From Theobroma cacao (Eukaryota; Streptophyta; Magnoliopsida; Malvales; Malvaceae), in the NCBI RefSeq assembly GCF_000208745.1, contig NC_030851.1, positions 8,858,112 through 8,922,111 of the forward strand: 64,000 bases of DNA. Reading direction: 5' to 3'. Below the pieces are notes generated by a model. It ran no database searches and was not told the origin of the DNA. It worked only from the letters and a program-made list of their open reading frames with translations. A program made the translations under genes and the position numbers. Of this stretch, positions 24,459-35,640 are shown one piece after another. Within the stretch, counting starts at the first letter, position 1, and the number at the start of each line of letters is the position of its first letter.

Positions 24459-26160
24459 ATGTTGTTATACGAAAAACCCTACCTCCATCCCTCCATGAAG
24501 GCTGATTTGGCAGGCGATTCTCCTTCGCTAGCCAGTATTCATGACTCCTTATCAAATGAGAAAGCAAGATTTAAACGAGTACGATTGAGCATGGGAGAAA
24601 CCTCTGAACAATCTGGCCAAAATGCAGAGGCTGGGCAAAATCCACATATTGAATTAGAAGAAAACGTGAAACCTTCATATCGTAATATGCTTGTTAGTGG
24701 AGGTCATGTCCTTGGCATGGAGAACAATTATGTTGAGGAGGCTGAAGAGTTTATTTGTGAATTTGATTCTGATGATGAAGCTATGGATCTGGCATCAAAG
24801 GGATGCTTTATTTACTTGACCAATGAGGAAAAGAAACGTATCTGATAGCCCTGGAATCATACATTGATTATGAAGCTGCTAGGTCATGATATTAGTTATA
24901 CCTATCTGTGTAACAGAGTCAGGCAATTATGGTAATTGCAGGGAGAGTTTCCAGCAGTAGACTTGGACAAGGGCTATTACTACTTCCGGTTCAGCAATAA
25001 GTCTAATTATTTTCATGTTTTAACTGATGGGCCATGGATCATTGTAGGGCATTACCTCACCATTAAACTGTGGTCTCCAAGATTTAGGTTAAAAGAAGGA
25101 ACAGTATACTTAGTTGCGGCTTGGATCCGTTTGCTAGGAATGCCATTGGAGTTTTACGATCGCGTTGTACTAGCAAGGATCAGAAATGCTGTAGGCCGAA
25201 CATTGAAGATAGATCGCACAACATCTGAACCTTCCAGAGGTAAGTTTGCATGGTTATGTTTAAAGGTGGACCTTAGAAAACCATTGGTACCAAAAGTGTT
25301 TATAGGTGGACGTTGGCAGAGACTTGAGTATGAAGGTCTTCGGATTGTGTGTTTTCAATGTGGGTGATTAAGTCACAATACCAAAGTCTACCCTGCTAAG
25401 AGAATGGATAAGGAAAATGAGAGTGAAGATAAAGAATTAAACATGGTGGAGCAAAACAAAACTTGGGAGGAGTATGAAAACTTGAAATTTGGGCCGTGGA
25501 TGATTGCCAGAAAGAATTATCGAAAGGCAACTAGTTCAAGAGTTATAATAGTGGATCAGGAAGAGACTCTAAAAAAGGTGCATAATTCTAGTTCATGATT
25601 TACAATCCTTGAAGAAAATACCTTTAATGCAGACAATGAAGAAGTGGTACCTGAAACACTAGAGCATATATCAACTGAAAATAATATGACAAAAACATGG
25701 CAGAAGGTAGTGAGGGGTAAGAATAAATAAGCTTTGAAAAAGAGTTTACAGAGTGCGGTGTAGGTGTCGAATAGAAATATAGCTTCATCTAGTGCTAAGA
25801 GCAAAGGAAAGGTGTTAGGTGCAGTTCATGAAGTTTATTCGGAGCCTTTAATTAGACAAAAGGATGGAGCAGTCACAGGTAAAACTATAAAGAAAACGAA
25901 TTTGGCAATGGAGATTCACAATGTGGGGTCAGATGATCGAAATGTTAGGATCCACCAACCATTCCAACAAGATGATTTGGTTAACAGCACTGTAATAAAC
26001 AATCAAGATTGGCAAATGGATCAAATGGGAGTAGGTGTAAATGGGGTGGCATGAGAGAAAGGCACAACTAGTATGAAAGAAGATTTTTCTTTTGGAATGG
26101 ACACTGTTCATGTCAATGATGACAGAGAGCAGGAAGTTGAAGTGACAAAAATTGTGCAGA
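24459..26160 (+). pseudogene. LINE ORF1 relic (DUF4283 with CCHC knuckle)
   Basis: Nucleic-acid-binding ORF1 of a plant L1-type LINE. The N-terminal frame includes MKADLAGDSPSLASIHDS (about 24495). After stops near 24843 comes the DUF4283 region with YYYFRFSNKSNYFHVLTDGP and WSPRFRLKEGTVYLVAAWIR (24970-25130). A zinc knuckle follows (RIVCFQCG, then a TGA at 25366-25368, then SHNTKVCPAKR). Stops and frame changes near 25366, 25597, 25728 and 26052 rule out a working protein. ORF2 follows about 60 bp downstream in the order normal for these elements. Confidence 0.85.
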
Positions 26161-26211
26161 TGTAACTCTGCGAGTATTGATATTCATATCCAGACTATCA
26201 ATTTAATAATT

Positions 26212-26660
26212 ATGCTGAAAATATTAAGTTGGAATGTGAGAAGAGCTTCCTTTCGTAAATGTGTCAGGAATGTTAAAAGCTTAATCCGATTCCATATATT
26301 GAACATTGTAATCATTTTGGAACCTAGAATTGTAGGGGAAAAGGCAGATTTAACTTGCAAACGTATTAGGTTACCAAAGTTCTTTCGACTGGAGGCGGAG
26401 GTTTTTCAGGAGGTATATGGGTATTATGGGATTCGGCAGCTGTGGAGATAAACATTTTGGCATATTCATCTCAGCTAGCATATGACAGTTAAGTAAGATA
26501 ATGATGAATGGTTATTAATAGCAATTTATGGCAGTCCGAAGGTAGAAGAACATAAATGGTGGTGGCATTCATTAAAACTAGCTAGTGAGCTGCATGATCT
26601 AGCATGGATGGTTGTGGGTGACTTTAACCAAGTACTTTCACCAGATGAGAAGACTGGCAA
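26212..26660 (+). pseudogene. LINE ORF2 relic, endonuclease domain fragment
   Basis: MLKILSWNVRRASFRK begins the apurinic-like endonuclease, and MVVGDFNQVLSPDEKTG (about 26606-26657) is its later GDFN motif. In between the frame is broken near 26448 and 26490. Homology stops at about 26660, where a C/T-rich segment begins. The rest of the endonuclease and the N-terminal half of the reverse transcriptase are missing. Confidence 0.82.
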
Positions 26661-28269
26661 GAACACTTTCTTCCCTCGCTTTCTCTCTCAGGTAGTTCCT
26701 TTCCTTTCTCTCTACTCCTCTTTCTTTTCTTTTTTTTCTCTTTCTCTCCTTTGGTCAGTGTCTCTTCTCTCTCTCTTTCTTTCCGCACTGGCGTCGTTCT
26801 TCTTCTTCTTTTCTCCCTCTCTTTTTCTTTTCCTTCCTTCTCTCTCTTCCCCCACCGGCGCCGCACCTTTCTTCTCTTGTTCTTTTTCCTTTCTTCTCCC
26901 TCTTCCTTGCCAGCACTGACTTTCCTTCCTCTCTTCTCCCTCTCTCTCACCTCCAGCCACCGATCCACGCCCCCTCTCTCTCTCTCTCAAACTCCCAAAA
27001 GCGTGACCTCCAACTCTCCTTCCCTACCACTAACTCCTATGACAAAATTTCCACTAACTCCTATGACAAAATTTCGATCTGGCTCTTCCATTTTTTTAGT
27101 TTTTTTTGTTGTAATTTTTTATTTTGTTTTATTTTGGCTAAGGTAATCTGCTGGTAGAAAATTAGGATATTTTGGTTTTTTGATTTTTTTGGTTTTGAAA
27201 GATCTGATTTTTTTTATTTTGTTTGAATTTGGTTTTTTTGATTCCTGACAGGTCAGTTTTTTGAAATGTTTTTTTTTTATTTTTTCTCTTTTTGTTAATT
27301 TTATTAAATTATTTTATTTATTTATTTAAATTAATTTTTATTATATATATTTTTATTTGGGGAATAGGTGCCTACAAGGGCCACTTTGGTGTTGTGCTAT
27401 GTTTAGCTGTTGGAGATACAAAGTTATATTATGGTTATGTGGATCACACTATAAGAGTGAGCTGATTTGCTAAAACTTGGTGCTTTTTAATAGCAAACAA
27501 ATTATCATCCTTTTGGAACTAAATGACTCATTGCCCAGCTCCATGGGCTATGCAATTCGAACAATTTATAAATAATTTTGCTTTTTCTGTTTTATTATAT
27601 GCTATTCTTTATTCTCTTGATTAGGTTTGGGATACAGACACATTACAGTGCATTAAGAGTTTGAATGGACATGAGGATGCTGTGATGTCTCTTCTTCACT
27701 ATAATAGGTGTTTGTTTTCATGCTCACTGGACTGCAATATAAAAGTTTGGTTTGCTACAGAAGGAGAAAATTGGGAAGTGATCTATTCTCATAAGGAAGA
27801 AAATGTATGCTCTTTTGTCACACTTCCTTCTTGTATTTGGATGTGTAATCTAATTGTGTTTAATACTTGGACTTTTATTTGTGTATTTATAATCATTGTC
27901 AATGTGTTTATTACTTGAGTTTGATACCTGTACTTATAATCATGGTTAGTAATGGATGAAGAGCGTAAGTTATGTCCACTGATTTGTAGAAAATTGGAGA
28001 AGAAGATTCCTCTTTTAATGAAGCTTTCTGATCTCTAGATGCCATCTTTACGATTAATTTTCTCTCATTTCCTAAATAATTTCGTTAGAAATTTTCAATG
28101 AAATTCTTTCTGCAGTGTTTTTCAACGGAAAGTATTATTGACGAGGCTTTTACCGACGGAGTTTTCAACGGATTTTTCGTTGAAAATTCATCAGAAATAG
28201 ACATTTTCAACGGAAATCAGCCTATTTCTAATAGAAAATTCCATTGGAAATAGGCAATTTTTTTGTAGT
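26661..28269. mobile_element. CACTA-ended segment inserted in the LINE, with captured gene fragment
   Basis: The right edge, read on the minus strand, is CACTACAAAAAAATTGCC, a classic CACTA (En/Spm) terminus. Just inside are repeated TTTCAACGGA-type motifs (about 28120-28220), the subterminal repeats expected of that superfamily. No matching CACTA terminus was found on the left, where LINE homology stops at a C/T-rich block (26661-26990). A 24-bp direct repeat occupies 27027-27074. The segment carries a two-exon WD40 fragment. LINE coding sequence resumes immediately after the terminus, but about 400 residues of ORF2 are absent, so a deletion accompanied or followed insertion. Confidence 0.7.
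27368..27804 (+). pseudogene. WD40 gene fragment (ZFWD-like), two exons with intron
   Basis: Two exon pieces keep splice sites: 27368-27456 and 27625-27804. They encode YKGHFGVVLCLAVGDTKLYY..VDHTIR and VWDTDTLQCIKSLNGHEDAV, then CSLDCNIKVWFATEGENWE. The GH...D-IKVW pattern gives about two WD40 blades, and the wording resembles plant ZFWD proteins (CCCH zinc finger plus WD40). Neither exon has a stop. The zinc finger and other blades are absent, and the fragment lies inside a CACTA-ended segment. A captured gene piece is the best explanation; retention of the intron argues against an mRNA-derived copy. Confidence 0.75.
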
Positions 28270-30537
28270 GAACTGAAACTTTTAATCCTACGAGAGGAAT
28301 AAGACAAGGAGATCATCTATCACTTTATCTTTTCATCTTGTGCTTGGAAAAACTTTGACAATTGATCAATGAAGAAGTAAGACTTGAAAGTTGAAAGCAA
28401 TTAGCAATGACAACCCATGGTCTTCACTTTTCGCACGTTTGTTTTGTGGATGGTTTAATGCTATTTGGGGTAGCTTCGATGAAGCAAGTTCAAGTTATAA
28501 GGAGAGTCCTTGATAAGTTTAACTTAGCTTTAGGTCAAAAAGTCAATTTAGAAAAATCTAGAATGCAGGTGTCTTCGAATGTTACCTTGTTAAAAGCAAG
28601 CGTTTTGAGCAGCAATGTGAAAATTTCATTGACTAAGGATTTTGGAAAATACCTTGGATCCCCAATTTTTCACGATAGAGTATCAAGGAACACTTATGCT
28701 GAAATTATCACTAAAGTAAAGGCTAAACTTGAACATTGGAGTAATAAAGAGCTATCAATGGCAGGTCGAGTGGTGTTAGTACAGTTTGTAACAAGTTCAG
28801 TGGTTGCATATTTGATCCAAACCTTGTTTTTACCAAAAGACATGACACAATAGATTGAAAGGATGACTAAAAATTTTGTATGGGGACATTTTGGTGGTAA
28901 CAAAAAGAGCCATGGTGTAAGTTAGGAAAAACTTTGTTCATTTAAAGAGGAAAAAGGATTATAACTTAGAAACTTAAGATTCTTTAACTTAACATTACTG
29001 GTGAAACTTGGGTGGAGGCTGTTAATGGACAAAGATCATCTTTGGGTGGACATCTTAAAGAAGAAATACCTAAGAGATGATAACTTCATGACAGTGTGTG
29101 CTAAATTGTCGAATTTTTATGCAAGGAGAAGTATGTTGAAAGGGAGAATTATCTTAGGTAAAGGCTTGGGAAACATTATCAATAATGGTTTACAATGAGA
29201 TTCTGGGTTGATTCTTGGCTTGATTTTGGACCTTTGATTAATCATGCTAGTAGGGACATATCAAATATGGAAGCTGGCCTACCAGTTGTAAGCTTTTGTG
29301 ATGAAAGTGAACAATGGGATCTAGAGTACCTTAACCAACTTTTGCCCATCCACATTGTCCTTAGCATTGCAGTAGTGCTCATCGACCCCAATAGTGCCAA
29401 GGATGATGCTACTATATGGACACTCACAAGCAATAGGGTTTTCATAGTCAACTCAGCTTATAAATGCCAACAAGCATTGGTATTAATTTTTATTTTTGGA
29501 AAAATGTTTGGAAATTGCCTTGTACTAGGAAAGCACGTCTATTCATATGGAAGGTCTTGCATAATTCTTTGCCAACTGGGTCTTGGCTTTCAAGAAGAAA
29601 TATGAGTTCTACAAGTATGTGTCCGAGATGTGATCTCCATGAGGAAACTATTTTACATGCGGTTAGAGACTGCAGATGTGTAAAGAGCTTGTGGAATCGC
29701 ACAAAGCCTTTATCCATTCGATCGGATTTTTCCAAATGGAGTTGAAACAGAGGGTGATGTCTAATGCATTGAATACTGTAGAGGTTGAAGGTATACCATG
29801 GAACATCATTTTCATATATGGAGTATGGCTTTTATGGTACTAGCGAAATTTGCATTTGTTCAATAAATCTTTTGTTTGGCCAAATGATGATTGGTAACAA
29901 ATTTGGACAAAAGCAAAAAAAGCATGGGACATCTTGGGGAAACAAGGAGACCAAATCAGGCATGAAGTGTTGTTAAATTGGGCAAAGGCAAATCCATCTT
30001 TTGTTAAACTCAATGTGGACGGTAGTGCTCGAGGATAACCATGTTTAACGGCTACAGGTGGTATTGTTAAAGATGAAAATGGCTTGCTAGGTTTACATAT
30101 AAAATAGGGATCTTTTTTTCACTAATAGCAAAATTATGGGCTTTCTACCAAGGATTAGAATTATGTTGGAACAGAGGTTATAGAAAGGTTTTAGTAGAAA
30201 CTGATTCTCTACAGGTGATTTAGAAAATTTCAAAAGAGATCTCAAATTTGGATCCCTATGCTAATATACTGAGAAGGATCAAAGACATGCTACAGAGAAG
30301 CTAGGATTGTTTTGTGACTTACGTACATTGTGAAGGTAATCAGTGTGTAGATTGGATGGCAACGCATCATGATAATCTATCATTGGGCTTACATGAATTT
30401 GGTAGCCCCCCACCTAGCATTTCTACTCTTTTATTTAGAGATATGTTTGGTATTATTTGACCAAGGATGATGTAATTATTTTAAGTTAATCTACTTCCCT
30501 CTTATGAAAAAACGTTCTTTGCTTTTCTTTAAAAAAA
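28270..30537 (+). pseudogene. LINE ORF2 relic, reverse transcriptase end, zf-RVT and RNase H
   Basis: Homology resumes with FNPTRGIRQGDHLSLYLF (about 28288), the reverse transcriptase QGD region. The catalytic FADD box has decayed to FVDG (about 28443). Next are YLGSPIFHDR (about 28651), a thumb and maturase-like stretch, a zf-RVT region with MCPRCDLHEETILHAVRDC (about 29620-29675), and an RNase H start FVKLNVDGSARG (about 30000). Multiple stops occur. An A-rich run at about 30529-30537 marks the probable 3' end. It is collinear with the relic at 24459-26660 and probably the same element. Confidence 0.82.
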
Positions 30538-30699
30538 ATCAATTAACTTGATTGATTTAAATATCTCTAATAATTTATCACATTAATAATTTTATTATTA
30601 TTAAAATATTTATTTTTTATTAATTATATATTCTTTAAGAGTTGCAAGATCTTATTGAAATAACAATTACTATCATCCGTATCCCAAAAAGAAATAATT

Positions 30700-31810
30700 A
30701 CTTACGCTACGAAAAGAAATTGATTTTTGTTTTTTTACCAAATTCATTTCGTTGGAGATGATAACCCTTTATCGACAGATTTTCGATTCCAACCAAATCA
30801 ATTATTATTTTTCTCACCCAATTAGTGATGGATTTTCAACGAAACATTTCAACAAATTAATTTCTTTTTGTTGGATTTACGTTTGCTATCAAATGAAATA
30901 AAATTGCATCAAAGTTTTTGATGAATTTTTCATCGAAAAAGACGTTTACCAATCAAATGTCAGAATTTTGTAGGAAAAAATATAATATTTTCTATTTTTT
31001 ATTCAATTAATCATTTTCCGTTGGAATTTCTGTTTTGTTTAAACATAAAAAAATCATGTTTTCGGGATTTAGGCAGTCCATTTTGAAAAATCCCTAACCT
31101 CTGCCGCTCTCCTCCATCTTCCATCAATTTCCATCAGACAACAACCTTCCTCCCAGTCCACCTAGCCTTGTCGACGCCGACGACTCCACCAAACCCTCTT
31201 GCTGTCGTCACTCCCCTCCCTCGCTTTCCTCTTTTTCTTTCCTTTTTCTATGCATGTGTTTGGTCCACCCTTTGCCATTTATTTTACCTAACTTGTTTAG
31301 ATTCTGTCTAGGAAGTACTGAATATAACTTTGTTGCTTCTCTGATCTAGGAAAAGCAAAATAGATATAAAATTCACAGCACTTCATTAAGTTAATAGAAA
31401 CTGAAATGGTGGAGTAAGGGTAGAACTTATATTCTTTGAGATAGAATGCGTATTTTAAATACTATAGATGGTTGATCTTGATTATTCCTTATTCTTTCTT
31501 TAGAGTTGTATTAAGCGTAATGTTGTTCATAAATCAATATAGTGCGTGGCAATTTTGCTTGGATTCAGTTGTTCATTGGTTAGGAGAGATTCCTTATCCT
31601 TTTCTTGTATTTGGGCTTCAATTGATGATATTCTCTTCATAAGCTCTGCATTTTTTTCTCTCCCTCTTTGCAACTCAGCTGCAATCTTAGCAATGACATT
31701 TAATACTCTCTCCCTTCACCTCTTGCTCTATTGTACACAGTGCAGAAGCACTGACCAAGCTGGCGCTGGATTGAAGTTCCTCCATTGGAACTGAGGAGCT
31801 ACTCCCAAAA
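30700..31810 (-). mobile_element. Possible CACTA-derived fragment
   Basis: 30720-31000 repeats ATTTTCAACGAAA- and TTTTTCATCGAAAA-like motifs resembling CACTA subterminal repeats. On the minus strand around 31790-31550 a broken frame reads like a charged coiled coil (RVLNVIAKIAAELQR), as found at the end of plant En/Spm-type transposases. Neither terminal CACTA sequence was found, so this stays tentative. Confidence 0.3.
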
Positions 31811-32710
31811 TGAATAAAACCAAATATCACAAGAAAAGTAGAAAATATTTTGTTAGTAAACAGTGCAACCAAAGTATGCAACTTGAAGGGAAACTACAAA
31901 AGATTAGAAGTAGTCTGAGAATGTGTAAAGCTCCCTACTTTATTAGATTATCATTTGTTTGTTCTATAGTGGTAAGGCTGTGCCCATTTTTAAGCATCCG
32001 AGGCAAGGCACTGGTTAAGTGACGTAACTTTGTACAGAACAAACAAAAACAAAGAAATGTAATTATACAGCTAGAATGGATAAATAAGAATTTTACCTAC
32101 TTCCAAATAGGACACAGATCAAAATGTAGTGGGAGAATGTCAATGGGCAATGGCTACTCTTTTACTTGACCCACTACTCTTGGAAATGATCAGATCTGCA
32201 ACTTTTGTTCTTGGTTTATGGATATAAAAAATCAAACCATATATCACCTGTCTTCCATTGTGATGACCCAATTTCTATGCCATTAGATCGATAAAAATGT
32301 TTTTCATAAAAAAAATCATCTTTCAATCAAAAAAGTTCATCTCATGCATGAAAAGATTTTGATTTCATATTTCAATTAAAAAAACTTTTTCATGTAGGGG
32401 GCAACAAGTTGTGCTCTTCGCTGTGCTATTCTTTTTCAAAAAAAAAAAAAACTACATTCTTTTTAAAAGGGAGCAAAAATTGAGAAACAAAAAATAGATG
32501 AAATGAAATTTCAAGTAGTAAAATAGTACCACACACAAAATAATAATTAATCTCAACTATTTATAGACACAGAAAATCAAGATTTTTTTTATGAAAAATA
32601 TTAACTTTCCTTGTACAATTAATTTACTTTTTAAATCTTGAAAATCCTTTTTTTATTTTATGCATAAAAAATATATTATTATGCTACAAATCAATTATTA
32701 CACAAGACAA
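31811..32710. other. Intergenic DNA
   Basis: No gene or element was recognised. Short A-runs occur near 32440. Confidence 0.4.
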
Positions 32711-32938
32711 TAGCATGTCATTGCCTAAGGTTTTACTGTTTAAGGTTTTGTTGTTTAAGGTTTTGTTGTTTAACGCATTATTCTCTAAGGTGTTATTACC
32801 TAAGAAGTTACTGTCTAAGACATTATTACCTAAAGCGTTACTGTCTAAGGTGTTATTGCCTAAGGTATTATGGCTTAAGGTGTTACAGTGCAAACTGTTA
32901 CAAAACAAAGTGTTACAACATAAGATGTTATAGCACAA
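32711..32938. repeat. 15-bp minisatellite with pentapeptide periodicity
   Basis: About 15 diverged copies of a 15-bp unit, CTAAGGTGTTATTGC in typical form, stand head to tail. Because 15 is divisible by three, the frames stay open. Plus reads KVLLP/KVLLF-type pentads; minus (32938-32684) reads NTLGN-NTLDS-NALGN pentads within an 84-residue frame. The minus pattern superficially resembles A(D/N)LXX pentapeptide-repeat proteins. There is no promoter, splice or conservation evidence, so it is annotated as a repeat. Confidence 0.8.
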
Positions 32939-33089
32939 AATAAAACTTTTCTCTAAATCAATACATAAGAATTATTTTTAAGTATGAATTCTTATGCAAG
33001 GCGTAAAATTTAAATAGTTGATTTTGATTACTACTTATTCTTTTTTAGGGTTGTACTAAGCGTAATGTTTTACAGAGAATAATGAAAAC

Positions 33090-33240
33090 AATTAGAACAA
33101 GTGAAGAACTACTTCATACCAGAACAACTAGAGCAAGTGAAGCATTACTTCATGCAGAACAACTAAGCAAGTGGAGCACCACTTTATGCAAAACAACTAA
33201 TACTAGTGAACAACTACTTTGCACGGAATAACCACTTCAC
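33090..33240. repeat. About 35-bp degenerate tandem repeat, four units
   Basis: Units are built around GAGCAAGTGAAGCA, ACTTCATGCAG and AACAACTA, repeated four times with small length changes. Confidence 0.65.
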
Positions 33241-33399
33241 ACGAATAACAGTGAAAACACCTTGGAATAAGTGGTAGGATTCACTAGTTACTTTCATCTT
33301 GGAATGTTATGAAAAGTTTGACTTGATGGCTCAAATGTGAAAGTAATTAAAAAGTCTTCTTCTTAACCTTTTCTTGAAGTACAAGTGTTTTTCCTCTTA

Positions 33400-33520
33400 C
33401 CTTGTTCTTGTGTACTGGTTCACATACACCTTCTCTAACACTTATTCACGTACAGCTTCTTCTCTTGTACCTATTCACGTACAGCTTTTTCTTTTGTGCC
33501 TTTTTACATATACCTCTTAT
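33400..33520. repeat. About 30-bp degenerate tandem repeat
   Basis: Three to four units around CTTGTACCTATTCACGTACAGCTT. With the arrays at 32711 and 33090 it makes a minisatellite-rich kilobase. A strong TATA-like AGTATATATAAAG at 33701-33713 lies downstream, so this could be part of an unrecognised LTR. Confidence 0.6.
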
Positions 33521-34053
33521 TTGTTACCTTCTACTCGAAACAAGTCTTATTACACTTAATTACTTCAATACTCACATAATAGATTTGTAACCATTACTCG
33601 ACATTAACTCCCATTAACAATTACCTAATATTAAAACTGTTCTTAATAATGTCATTCATTACATGCATTAAAGCCTTTTCTTGTAACTACAATTTTTGAC
33701 AGTATATATAAAGTCTTTACAATTCATTCATGATCTTCTCTTCCTCCTACAGCTTCTCTCTCTAATTCTTTTCTTATTATCTTTACCTACCATAACACTT
33801 AGTACTTCAAAAACTGTTCTGATCTTCCTCTCCACTACCTTTAGTGCATCCTTTTACTTACTTGCAATGCTTCCTTTTCCTATCACAAGAAATCCCTTTA
33901 CAAATACAGATACACTTGAGATGAATTAGGGTGACGTCCCTAAAAATGTAGGATAATTTATCCTGAAAGACTCCAAGCTGATAAGGACAAGCAAAGATGA
34001 ATTTCTTTACTTAGTTAATTACTACCGTGCTTTGTGTTCTTCTAGGTCTTAGT

Positions 34054-34490
34054 TCGAGTCTTCCATTCATGCACCAGGTTCAGCCACAATTCCAATGTTC
34101 GGGAAACTCTTTTAGCTTGATGACCAACCTCACAAGAACTTTGCCAAGCTTGCCAAATGCCAAGATTCATAGCCCCATAATCACTTTGAAACTCCGCCAC
34201 ACAACTATTATAGTTTTTCCCTCAGCAACCATGCCCAAAGAAGTCTTCCACGAGCAAACTGATGCCATTCGAGCCATTTAACACCACGAAGCTGGAATGC
34301 CTTGGATGCCCGTTTCAACGTCATGGAGAAATTAGGAAATATCTGCTAGTTTGCACAATTTGCCTAGTTGGTCTAAATGGCCGACATAGCATAATCATGC
34401 TGACTTATGGCAACTGCACCATGACAATTCTCAACCGGCAGGCCCCTCATCACGTTGCTATTTCAGAACTAAAAATAATCTCATCTGCTC
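34054..34490 (+). pseudogene. CYP76-type cytochrome P450 fragment
   Basis: A short N-terminal P450 fragment with broken frames. It begins near the proline-rich hinge (HAPGSATIPMFGKLF, about 34070), followed by QPHKNFAKLAK (about 34123), IHSPIITLKLRHTTI (about 34167) and ATMPKEVFHEQTDAIRA (about 34230). These match the CYP76 order of hinge, HKSLAKLA and substrate-region motifs. Frame changes near 34160, 34255 and 34330 and a stop near 34500 disable it. The second half, including oxygen-binding and haem regions, is absent. CYP76 enzymes often oxidise monoterpenoids, and a terpene synthase fragment follows within 250 bp. Confidence 0.7.
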
Positions 34491-34629
34491 TCTAAAAACA
34501 ATAAAAAATAAATAAAATTTTAAATTATCTCATTTTTGTCAACCAATAAGCCAAACCAAGAGATCAAAAGTGCATTTCGCACTCAGAATAATAAAACCAA
34601 AACACTTACAACATAAGATGATATAGTAA

Positions 34630-34926
34630 TTAAAAATTGACAGTGTATACTTTTCTTTTTGACGAATTTGTGTACGAATGGAAATCGTGTTTGCTCTAAA
34701 ATGCTTCTAAATAAGCCAAATCAACGCATCAATGAAACAACTGCTAGTTACTTCTCCCTCCACTCTTCCTTGTTCTGCTGTAATTGACTGCCCCAGAAAC
34801 TTGTTTTCACCATGGATTACAACAGGGAGAAAGCTAGGCCGATCAAGATTACTTCACTCTTTCACAATCAATTCAAAGCCCTTTTGCATAGAAGCCAAGC
34901 AACGGCAATCAGCTACTTTTGTTTGA
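34630..34926 (+). pseudogene. Terpene synthase exon-1 fragment
   Basis: This duplicates the upstream region and start of exon 1 of the intact terpene synthase at 51812. The frame from ATG 34732 encodes a transit-peptide-like stretch including STLPCSAVIDC and TTGRKLGRS, ending at KQRQSAT where the intact gene has KQRRSAN. Similarity stops at about 34915, before the tryptophan of the RRx8W motif. No later exon follows. A duplication with a break inside exon 1 explains it. It shows that the ATG equivalent to 51848 is shared by both copies. Confidence 0.85.
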
Positions 34927-35430
34927 ACTTTAAACCAACTTCAATAATTTTTTTTTTAGTCAAGCTATTCCCAAAACCAAATCAAATAGGTATCAACTCT
35001 TCGTCTCCCAATAAATCATTATTCATCATTTCATCGAATGATATTTTAAAAAAAGTTTTTAATATTTTTTGTAAAGTGAAAATATATAAACAATGACATA
35101 AACAATAAAATAGCCCCTGTATTATGGCTACCAATGAATAATATTGTAAAATAAGCAAAAGACAGTCCACATTTATTATTCGTTTTCCTTCATCATTTAA
35201 CCATAGAAGCGGCTGAGTCAAAAATGAAAGTCGGGAGGAGGCTTCAAGAATAAAGATTCTCTACCTTGGATTCTTGGGTGTAGGTGTCACTAACTAATAC
35301 TAGTACCAAGCCATGTCTTAGCTTTGCAGATAAAAAACGGGAAGAAAGTAACTTATGATAAGAAATAGATATATCTTGTTAATGTTTAATTATACTAAAA
35401 TTATCAAAAAAAAGACTACGACTATAGATA
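34927..35430. other. Intergenic DNA
   Basis: No recognised gene or repeat; AT-rich sequence following the terpene synthase fragment. Confidence 0.4.
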
Positions 35431-35640
35431 AAAGATAAAACAGTTAAATTATATAAATAATTTTTATATTTTATAAAAAAATATAAATTTAATCTATATA
35501 CAATAACTTGTGTAAATTAAATCCTTATACTTTTGTTAATTTCAATCCCTAACTCTAACGCCATTAAATATTACCATTAAATATATTGATATGATATTTT
35601 GATCAAATTGACGTTGCATTGACTATGTGCTGACGTGATA
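35431..35640 (+). repeat. Dispersed repeat, copy A (inverted copy at 42515-42680)
   Basis: A stretch with TTAAATTATATAAATAATTT, ACTTGTGTAAATTAAATCC and CCCTAACTCTAACGCCATTA has a clear counterpart on the opposite strand at 42515-42680 (GTTAGGGACTAAAATTAAC, TTACACAAATTATTATAC). The two copies face each other around the gypsy element. They resemble common plant MITE-derived repeats; no coding content. Confidence 0.6.

Noticed and set aside
26661..26675. CACTTTCTTCCC as the left CACTA terminus
   Set aside because: Only the first four bases match CACTA and it does not pair with the right end; the flanking trinucleotides also differ.
26624..26990. Minus-strand open frames rich in arginine, glutamate and lysine
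   Set aside because: They are translations of a C/T-rich low-complexity block next to the CACTA-ended segment, without domain or splice support.
32711..32938. Minisatellite as a CRISPR-like array
   Set aside because: There are no unique spacers between units, the units are diverged, and the sequence is plant nuclear DNA.
33696..33929. Hydrophobic open frame after a strong TATA-like box
   Set aside because: I considered it as the CYP76 N-terminal anchor, but it is not in register with the hinge at 34070 and resembles T/C-rich leader sequence.
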